From NCBI GenBank assembly GCA_043820045.1, contig JBDREF010000475.1:1-7650 (forward strand): a DNA stretch of 7,650 nucleotides, written 5' to 3'. The DNA comes from JBDREF01 sp043820045. GTDB lineage: Bacteria; Planctomycetota; Phycisphaerae; Sedimentisphaerales; Anaerobacaceae. The notes beneath the pieces are model-generated. The model ran no database searches. It saw only the letters and a list, made by a program, of their open reading frames with translations, and was not told where the DNA came from. The position numbers and the translations under genes are program-made. This document shows, piece by piece, positions 1-4,913 of the stretch (positions are counted from its first letter, which is position 1; each line of letters starts with the position of its first letter).

Positions 1-869
1 ATGCCTACCCAGGTCTTGGACAGGGTTCCTGCATGGTCGTGTGACACGGAGTGCAGCAAACCATCGACGAACAGGTTGTCGATGTAGACCCGGATGTCAT
101 GGTGGTCGAATGGCAGATCGACAGGTCCCTCAATGGCCAGACTGTAGGACTTCTCGTCTTCACGAACACCGGATGCCCCTTTGGTTGCTTCACGATCGAG
201 GAATATCGGCCAGCGCTCCTGGAGGAATGCGAAGAAGGCCTCCCGGTCCGAAACCAGCGTCTCAAGCGGCCAGTCGTCGAAGAGGGTGCGCTGGCGCAGG
301 AGTTGGATGAACCGCTCGTCCAGCACAGACGGGATGCGCTGGCTGCGGTAGTGACGGCGTAGAAGCACACGCAAGAGGTCCGATGGCTGCTTGATCAGCT
401 CGGGTGCGATTTCAAAGACGTGCCGGAGGACGAACTCCTTGGTGGCGTTGTCGCCCAGCTGGCCGGGTGCATATCTTTTCTGCGCCTCATACAAGGCATC
501 GAGGTCCCCGCGGTCCAGAGCGGTCACGACCGGGTAGCTGAGGTTCGGGAAGATGTCGCCGAGATTGAACGAGAGCCTACGGCCGGCCTGGAGGAGATCG
601 TAGGGCAACCTGCTTAGGTCGCTGGCAGGGGAGCGCAGTACGACAACGAGGTCCGTGTGCTCGCCCCGGTCCCAGCGGGATCGGAACTTCGATTCGTAGG
701 CGTAGCGGAACGCGATGTGGTCTTCAAACGGGATCAGTTCGAATCCACGTTCCCGGATGCCTTCGAGAACCCCTTCTTCGAGCAGGAGTCCGTCCGGGTC
801 CGCCACCAGGGTGAGTCGGGCAACCTTCGGAGTGAACTCCTTCAGGATTTGATCGCGCCAGCTACTCAT
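1..869 (-). CDS. pglZ: BREX phosphatase-like protein PglZ, N-terminal 289 residues (runs off left edge)
   Basis: The frame is open from ATG at 867-869 to the window edge with no stop (289 codons read). It begins MSSWRDQILKEF. It then has a segment typical of PglZ N-termini: LTLVADPDGLLLEE (19-32), FELIPFEDHIAFRYAYE (43-59), VVVLRSP (75-81), LPYDLLQAGRRLSFNLGDIF (88-107) and PNLSYPVV (108-115). PglZ proteins are alkaline-phosphatase-superfamily members required for BREX defence. The metal-binding phosphatase core normally lies C-terminal to this region and would be outside the window, so catalytic residues cannot be judged. The start is supported by AGAGGG 8 nt upstream and by an 8-nt overlap with the preceding gene (ATGAGTAG), which implies translational coupling. 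GC is high (a sampled 60-nt stretch is 67%). Family assignment is by recognition of the N-terminal pattern and by its place downstream of a pglX-type gene. Moderately sure. Confidence 0.75.
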   Translation of the reverse strand, partial: MSSWRDQILKEFTPKVARLTLVADPDGLLLEEGVLEGIRERGFELIPFEDHIAFRYAYESKFRSRWDRGEHTDLVVVLRSPASDLSRLPYDLLQAGRRLSFNLGDIFPNLSYPVVTALDRGDLDALYEAQKRYAPGQLGDNATKEFVLRHVFEIAPELIKQPSDLLRVLLRRHYRSQRIPSVLDERFIQLLRQRTLFDDWPLETLVSDREAFFAFLQERWPIFLDREATKGASGVREDEKSYSLAIEGPVDLPFDHHDIRVYIDNLFVDGLLHSVSHDHAGTLSKTWVG

Positions 870-1146
870 GACCACCGCCCTCTACCCGAATCACGAGTAG
901 CGGCACCATTTCGGGATAGGCATGGGCCTTCTGGTCGAGCTGCTCCTGGAAGGTCCGCTCCTTGTCGTCGGGCGAACCGGTGCCGGCGCTCTCCAGGGAC
1001 TTGAGCCTGGAAGCCGGGATGCGGACCACGGAGTCGCGGCCGGGCAGCCAGACGCGGCAGGTCGTCTCACCCCAGAGGTCCTGCACCTCAACAATTCGGC
1101 AGGTCTGACGGTGATCTATACTCCATGCCCACTTGCTCGGTTCCAT
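862..1146 (-). CDS. Small 94-aa protein, possible remnant of the BREX-3 helicase BrxHII
   Basis: This 94-codon ORF runs from ATG (1144-1146) to TAG (862-864). AGGG lies 9 nt upstream of the ATG. It starts 45 nt after the helicase stop and overlaps the pglZ start by 8 nt, so it is clearly part of the operon. Residues 14-52 (QTCRIVEVQDLWGETTCRVW and on to PASRLKSL) look like a small beta-barrel of the kind found at the N-terminus of SNF2-type helicases. Residues 53-65 are a loose linker (SAGTGSPDDKERT). Residues 66-94 form a short helix followed by a beta strand (MVPLLVIRVEGG). There are no membrane segments, cysteine clusters or catalytic motifs. In BREX-3 a helicase of about 1000 residues, BrxHII, normally sits between pglXI and pglZ. 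I infer that this may be its N- and C-terminal ends joined after an internal deletion. It could equally be an independent small operon protein. The ORF is real; the origin is speculative. Confidence 0.6.
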   Translation of the reverse strand: MEPSKWAWSIDHRQTCRIVEVQDLWGETTCRVWLPGRDSVVRIPASRLKSLESAGTGSPDDKERTFQEQLDQKAHAYPEMVPLLVIRVEGGGHE

Positions 1147-1191
1147 GACTCATAACCCTATGTGAAGTGCCTGCGAAATATTTCGTCGGGG
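1147..1191 (-). other. 45-nt gap with 12-bp perfect palindrome CGAAATATTTCG
   Basis: This gap lies between the helicase stop and the 94-aa gene. It contains CGAAATATTTCG (1174-1185), which is its own reverse complement, and AGGG (1156-1159), which serves as the ribosome site of the 94-aa ORF. The palindrome has no loop and no U tract, so it is not a convincing terminator. It could be a dimeric protein-binding site or chance. Confidence 0.4.
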
Positions 1192-1983
1192 TCATTGCAG
1201 CTCCGAAAGAGCGTTCCGAACTTCCAGGGCGAATCTCGATGGTCCATTGTGAAACGTTCGACCATACTGATTTGCATACCAGCCTGAGTAGACCAAGTGG
1301 ACCTCGTACCGGGCTCGGGTTAAACCGACGTAAAATAGTCGTCGTTCTTCTCGCAGCTTCGCATCCGTGTTCGCGCGGTACTCCGGCAGCTTGCCTTCCT
1401 CAAGACCCATCATAATCACAACGTCGAATTCAAGACCCTTGGCCGAATGGAGTGTCATAAGGTTGAGGTGCGTTCGGGACCCTCCTTGGCCACCGAATGC
1501 CGCTACTGTGAATTCGGAGAGCCTCGCGTCAGCGGCACATACTTCGGCCAGCTTCTCGACAGCAGCTTTGTCATCTCGTAATCTCGGCTCCCTGTCGAGC
1601 GACTCCTTGAGGCACTCAGCATGGAATGTGGACAGCCAATCCCTCAAGGCCAGATCGGGTCGTCGATTCGAATGGAGGAATTTCACCAGATTGCGCCGAA
1701 GTTGACACCGGCCGGCATCAGATGACACTGACTCATTGAAGCGAAGCCATGTCCAGGCCAACTCGGAAAGCCGCGGTGTTCCAAATTCCCAGCCTCCTGC
1801 ACACCACGCGGCGCAGTCCTCTAGCCAGAAGACCACGGGTGATCGGGTGTACGGATTGCCTTGGTCGATTCGGATGAACTCCCAACCCTGTTTTTCAACA
1901 GCTGTGGCAATCAAATTGCCCTCATATTGGCTCCGGTACAAGACTGCTATGTCCCCGAGCTGTCTTTTCTCAGAACGCTCCAA
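1192..1983 (-). CDS. GajB-like helicase, C-terminal half in the -1 frame (263 aa from a nominal TTG)
   Basis: This frame holds the UvrD C-terminal helicase half: DIAVLYRSQYEG (11-22), motif V MTLHSAKGLEFDVVIMMGLE (176-195) and motif VI ERRLFYVGLTRARYEVHLVY (213-232). It stops at TGA 1192-1194. Family-like sequence (GLDDQAAFICDSIIPAS) continues upstream of the nominal TTG to position 2034, and the frame stays open to a TGA at 2053-2055. No Shine-Dalgarno sequence precedes the TTG (the upstream bases are CCCTGCCTCG). An independent gene starting here is therefore unlikely, and the segment is best read as the rest of the split helicase. Confidence 0.75.
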   Translation of the reverse strand: MERSEKRQLGDIAVLYRSQYEGNLIATAVEKQGWEFIRIDQGNPYTRSPVVFWLEDCAAWCAGGWEFGTPRLSELAWTWLRFNESVSSDAGRCQLRRNLVKFLHSNRRPDLALRDWLSTFHAECLKESLDREPRLRDDKAAVEKLAEVCAADARLSEFTVAAFGGQGGSRTHLNLMTLHSAKGLEFDVVIMMGLEEGKLPEYRANTDAKLREERRLFYVGLTRARYEVHLVYSGWYANQYGRTFHNGPSRFALEVRNALSELQ

Positions 1984-3023
1984 CGAGGCAGGGATAATCG
2001 AATCACAGATGAAGGCAGCCTGGTCGTCGAGTCCTTTGGGCCGATGTGAATGTCAACGGTGCCAGCTTCAACGGTGCCTGGCTCGAAGCCTCTTTGCTCC
2101 CCCAGTGCAACCTCCGAGGCCCTTATGATCGTTGGACCACATCGGTAATTCAGTTTCAGTTGAATAGGCTCGATCCCTTTGCTATTCGCCAAATCCTGAA
2201 GTAATGCTGGCTCCGCGCCAATGAAGCCGTAGATTGATTGGTCGGGATCTCCAACTGCTACAAGCCGCATGCTCGCCTTGTAGCACAAGCAGAGAACAAT
2301 TCGGTGCAAAGCATGCCCGAGGTCTTGGTACTCGTCCACAACAAGTATTGGAAACTGAGCTCGGAGTGCGCGCCGGACCCACTCATGTTCTTCTACCAGC
2401 CGAAGTGCAATAAGCACCATGCCATCAAAATCGACAAGTCCCTTTTCTAATAGAGTTTGTTCGTATATCTCAATCATCTTCGCCACATCCTCAAAGTCGC
2501 CGTACCAGTCTTCCTTCTGACGGTCGAGGTGTGTTCTGCGGTAGACGTCACATGTGAAGATCCAGTTGCTTGGAGGTTCACCCGCGCCCTTGACTTTCTC
2601 TACGGCCACGGCCCAGCACCTATCACGCTCCTCGACCATCGCCACTTTCAGCGGCTCAGGAACCGCAATGCCCGCCAGCCTTGCATAGGGAAGAACGATG
2701 TGCTGGAGACAAAACGAATGGAGTGTGCCAATCGCCGCCCGTTTGCCATCCTCCACGCCAAGTGCAGCGAGACGCCGCTTCAATTCTCTGGCGCATTGAT
2801 TGTTGTAAGTAATGCAGGCGATGCCGCGTGGTGCCATTACATCTTCTGTGAGCATACGGGCCATCTTGATCGTGAGCGTCTTCGTCTTGCCGCTACCCGG
2901 CCCCGCCAGGATGACGCAGTTGCCACGCGACTCGTAGGTCTGCCACTGTCCTTTGTTCTTCCGCAGAGCCTCTGCTGCAAGCATGTAGGGAGGCTTAACC
3001 ACGCATGCACTTGTCGGCGACAT
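1192..3023 (-). CDS. UvrD/PcrA-like superfamily 1 helicase, GajB-like, reconstructed across a -1 frameshift (about 610 aa)
   Basis: Joining the two frames at GPK/GLDDQ gives one complete SF1A helicase. Motif I is GPGSGKT (41-47), preceded by a Q-motif-like NKGQWQ. Motif Ia region is ITYNNQCARELKRRL, and TLHSF is at 100-104. Motif II is VVDEYQDL (228-235), motif III is VAVGDPDQSIYGFIGA (255-270), and motif IV is LKLNYRC (289-295). Motif V (LHSAKGLEFDVV) and motif VI (FYVGLTRAR) are in the downstream frame. Such enzymes use ATP to translocate on or unwind DNA. Directly after an OLD nuclease, this is the GajB partner of Gabija. At about 610 residues it is longer than the founding GajB (about 490). 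The ATG at 3023 overlaps the nuclease gene by 29 nt and is preceded by GAAGGGTG. All motifs are intact and only one base step disrupts the gene. It is therefore either programmed frameshifting, a recent mutation or a sequence error. Confidence 0.85.
1947..3023 (-). CDS. GajB-like helicase, N-terminal half as read without frameshifting (358 aa)
   Basis: This is the zero-frame product. It carries ATPase motifs I to IV (GPGSGKT, DEYQDL, GDPDQSIYGF, LNYRC) and runs in family-like sequence up to residue 330 (GPK). It then reads 28 unrelated residues, beginning DSTTRLPSSV and ending DSSGT, before TGA at 1947-1949. As it stands it lacks motifs V and VI, so it could not couple ATP hydrolysis to translocation in the usual UvrD way. 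The ATG at 3021-3023 is preferred over the in-frame ATG at 2982-2984. The former has GAAGGGTG 6 nt upstream, while the latter is preceded by GCCTCCCTAC, which gives no ribosome site. Confidence 0.7.
   Translation of the reverse strand: MSPTSACVVKPPYMLAAEALRKNKGQWQTYESRGNCVILAGPGSGKTKTLTIKMARMLTEDVMAPRGIACITYNNQCARELKRRLAALGVEDGKRAAIGTLHSFCLQHIVLPYARLAGIAVPEPLKVAMVEERDRCWAVAVEKVKGAGEPPSNWIFTCDVYRRTHLDRQKEDWYGDFEDVAKMIEIYEQTLLEKGLVDFDGMVLIALRLVEEHEWVRRALRAQFPILVVDEYQDLGHALHRIVLCLCYKASMRLVAVGDPDQSIYGFIGAEPALLQDLANSKGIEPIQLKLNYRCGPTIIRASEVALGEQRGFEPGTVEAGTVDIHIGPKDSTTRLPSSVIRLSLPRWSVLRKDSSGT
2034..2040 (-). other. In-frame C_CCA_AAG slippery heptamer at the helicase frame junction
   Basis: On the minus strand the zero-frame codons are GGC CCA AAG GAC. 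The last C of GGC with CCA AAG forms X_XXY_YYZ in the correct phase. A -1 slip makes the next codon GGA and gives GPK-GLDDQAAF, entering exactly the frame that encodes motifs V and VI. X_XXA_AAG heptamers are an established bacterial -1 frameshift signal. I saw no Shine-Dalgarno-like stimulator 7-16 nt upstream and no strong downstream stem, which weakens the programmed reading. Confidence 0.5.
2053..2078. repeat. Direct repeat TCAACGGTGCC, two copies at a 15-nt period
   Basis: The 11-mer tcaacggtgcc occurs at 2053-2063 and again at 2068-2078, separated by agct. In the helicase it encodes the doubled GTVEA-GTVD segment, residues 316-323. It is a small in-frame tandem duplication only about 13 nt from the frame junction. 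Confidence 0.85.
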
Positions 3024-4818
3024 GCTTCACACCCTTCAAGATGTACTTCGGACACACCGTCAGATCTGACTCGACGATAATCGACGCCAGTCGCTGGGCG
3101 AAGCGACCTTTCCCCACAAACTCGATGTCCTTGAGGAAAGCATCCACATCGAGAGTTCCTGGGTCTGCTGCCCAGTTTTTCATCCGCTGTCGAATCTGGC
3201 TATTGCCGCCAAGACCCTTCATCGCCTCTGCAAAGGCATCATGGAGTCCTGCCCGGAAGAGGTCGACCTCGAACGTGTGCGAGTTCACGAAGACGCCGTA
3301 GTTGGGTGCAAGCTTTAGGAGCGCGTCAAAAACATTTGCACCCAAAACCTTTTTGTCTACAAGATGCTTGAGCATGTGATTCACAACGCGGTTTGGCCCT
3401 AACGGCTCGCGGGACGTCCCGTCGTCTTTGTCCGGACGAGGGTCAAGGTCTGTGAAGGCCGCTAGGGGAATATCCAAGCCCCCAGGGCCAAGAAGAATCA
3501 GGTAGGGTGCGAAATTGGTACCCGACACAGAACATACTGATATGCCAAGTTCGTCTAGATCGTGTCCTCGCTGGCGTGCCAGCACAGGAACGAGAAATCG
3601 TTCGGCATCCCCTTCGACCAGAATCACACCTCGCGCGAAGAACAACTCCCCGCGGTTGACATCGATGTACCTTTCCAGATCGGCAATGTCTTCTTTGGTT
3701 AGATCGAGTTCCGCCGTCGAGACACCCTCGGTGGCATTGCCTTCGGCATTGAGGCGTAGGACAACGAAGTTCTTCATCGGCGTTATGCTCGCTACGTGTG
3801 GTGAATGCGTCGTCATCAAAATCGTGGAAGTCTTGCTTTTATTGCCCTCAGCAGCGGCGTCACGGGGCCGAAGATAGTTGCGGAAGATCAAGCGTTGGAG
3901 GTTTGGGTGTAAATGGGCTTCTGGCTCTTCGATGGCCAAGAAGGTGTGATCACGATCACCGTCCGCTACGAGTTGGTCATACTCCAGAGCCTTTAAGGCG
4001 AAGTAGAGCAGATTCGCGGACCCGAGGCTTGCATCTGCAATGCCGCGCTTGCCGCCGTCGATAAAAATGCGAAGTGCGCGGATCAGCTTGTCAGGGTCGG
4101 TTGGCGAGAACCGGAGAACTGTATCCAGCGTCTGGGCTGAACCAACCATTTCCGTCAATTTCTCTACGATTGCTTCGGCGACGATCTTGACCTCGTCAAT
4201 CTCTACGAACTCCGCAGTCGCAGTGTCGATGCCTTCTGCAAGGGTCACCAGCTCGCCACGGTCGATCTCGCCTGCGGCTTTGTTCAAGAGCGGCCGCAAA
4301 GGTGACCGCGTCCACCTCGCCAGGTCGCCCTCACAGTCTCTGAGCGCGGGCAATAACTCAAATGGTAACCGTCGCCGAACCTCGTAACTGATGCGGTTCT
4401 CCGGCCGGTCGCCTCCGTACACGAAGAACTCGTAGTCTGCATCCTTCCTGGGCTCACTAGTCAGCCCCGGCAGCGGTTGCCACACATAAGTCAGTCTGGC
4501 CACCATCGGATTTGGTTCAACGAGGTGCTCTGCCAAGACCGCCAGTTGGTTCTCATCCTCCTCGAAGTCGGTGAGTTCCACAGAAATGGTGATCTTGTCG
4601 TCTTTGCCCAATGGCCGTTCAAGGCCATCCCAGCAATCCTCTTCGCGCAGCTTCCGAGCCGAGTCCGGTAGCGAGGGATCCAAAATCAGGCGCAATGCGT
4701 ACAGAAGGTTGGACTTACCGATTCTGTTCTCGCCAACGATGACCGCATGCTCGCCCAGCGTAATGTCGAGGTTAGCGAAGTTACGGAAATTTTCGACCAC
4801 GATGCGCGAGATTCTCAT
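2995..4818 (-). CDS. OLD-family ATP-dependent nuclease with C-terminal TOPRIM domain, GajA-like (607 aa)
   Basis: Class 2 OLD nucleases pair an ABC-type ATPase with a TOPRIM nuclease and are encoded beside a UvrD-like helicase. In Gabija this pair (GajA and GajB) cuts DNA to block phage. The ATPase begins MRISRIVVENFRNF, with Walker A GENRIGKSN (29-37). An ABC signature-like SLGSANLLYF is at 264-273. Walker B is FLAIEEPEAHLHP (293-305) and the switch histidine is in TTHSPHVAS (336-344). The TOPRIM domain follows: VILVEGDAERFLVPVLA (398-414, acidic E402) and the DxD of FTDLDP (455-460, D457 and D459). A later FEVDLF (516-521) is typical of the family. All key residues are present, so the protein looks functional. 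The ATG at 4816-4818 has an extended ribosome site, AGGGGTGAT. Length is close to GajA (about 580). Other OLD systems outside Gabija are possible, but the helicase neighbour favours Gabija. Confidence 0.88.
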   Translation of the reverse strand: MRISRIVVENFRNFANLDITLGEHAVIVGENRIGKSNLLYALRLILDPSLPDSARKLREEDCWDGLERPLGKDDKITISVELTDFEEDENQLAVLAEHLVEPNPMVARLTYVWQPLPGLTSEPRKDADYEFFVYGGDRPENRISYEVRRRLPFELLPALRDCEGDLARWTRSPLRPLLNKAAGEIDRGELVTLAEGIDTATAEFVEIDEVKIVAEAIVEKLTEMVGSAQTLDTVLRFSPTDPDKLIRALRIFIDGGKRGIADASLGSANLLYFALKALEYDQLVADGDRDHTFLAIEEPEAHLHPNLQRLIFRNYLRPRDAAAEGNKSKTSTILMTTHSPHVASITPMKNFVVLRLNAEGNATEGVSTAELDLTKEDIADLERYIDVNRGELFFARGVILVEGDAERFLVPVLARQRGHDLDELGISVCSVSGTNFAPYLILLGPGGLDIPLAAFTDLDPRPDKDDGTSREPLGPNRVVNHMLKHLVDKKVLGANVFDALLKLAPNYGVFVNSHTFEVDLFRAGLHDAFAEAMKGLGGNSQIRQRMKNWAADPGTLDVDAFLKDIEFVGKGRFAQRLASIIVESDLTVCPKYILKGVKHVADKCMRG

Positions 4819-4823
4819 TGGTT

Positions 4824-4832
4824 ATCACCCCT
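4824..4832 (-). promoter_or_regulatory. Strong Shine-Dalgarno site of the OLD nuclease gene
   Basis: The minus strand reads AGGGGTGAT, ending 5 nt before the ATG. It matches nearly all of the AGGAGGTGAT complement of the 16S rRNA 3' end. It fixes the nuclease start at 4818 and is the best ribosome site in the window. Confidence 0.7.
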
Positions 4833-4867
4833 ATAGATATTAGAATTAAGTCGCAATTTGTATCGTT

Positions 4868-4887
4868 CTCGGCGTATCTCTGCCGAG
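4868..4887 (-). other. Hairpin-forming inverted repeat in the spacer
   Basis: CTCGGC and GCCGAG are exact reverse complements and flank an 8-nt loop. The stem is GC-rich and would form in the operon mRNA about 50 nt before the nuclease start codon. It may act in mRNA processing or as a protein site. No function can be assigned from sequence. Confidence 0.45.
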
Positions 4888-4913
4888 TCCTTCTTAGAAA
4901 CGTCTGGCATGAC

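Larger units (their letters stand above)
4819..4913 (-). other. 95-nt intergenic spacer between methyltransferase and nuclease genes, with hairpin
   Basis: This is the longest gap in the operon. It holds a perfect 6-bp inverted repeat, CTCGGC (4868-4873) and GCCGAG (4882-4887), around an 8-nt loop. After it in the transcribed direction comes an AT-rich stretch (CAAATTGCGACTTAATTCTAATATCTATA) and then the nuclease ribosome site. No U run follows the hairpin, so it is not an intrinsic terminator. The AT-rich part could hold a weak promoter giving the nuclease-helicase pair its own transcript, but I find no good -35/-10 pair. Confidence 0.4.

Noticed and set aside
5..370. 121-codon minus-strand ORF over the left end
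   Set aside because: It is out of frame with the continuous pglZ frame that is open from 869 to the edge. Its serine/arginine-rich translation is a typical shadow.
1192..1983. Independent helicase C-terminal gene starting at TTG 1983
   Set aside because: Family-like sequence continues upstream in the same frame to 2034, and there is no ribosome site before the TTG.
2982..2984. Alternative helicase start at the ATG just after the nuclease stop
   Set aside because: The bases before it (GCCTCCCTAC) offer no ribosome site, whereas the ATG at 3023 has GAAGGGTG at suitable spacing.
2457..3080. 207-codon plus-strand ORF
   Set aside because: It lies antisense to the helicase N-terminal half, whose motifs are unmistakable. 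Its translation shows no domain or credible ribosome site.
4840..4862. Sigma-70 promoter in TTGCGACTTAATTCTAATATC
   Set aside because: A TAATAT -10-like box exists, but no -35 box sits at 16-18 nt. The TTGCGA is too close, so only AT-richness supports it.
4868..4887. Intrinsic transcription terminator
   Set aside because: The 6-bp stem is good, but in the transcribed minus direction it is followed by AACGATAC rather than a U run.
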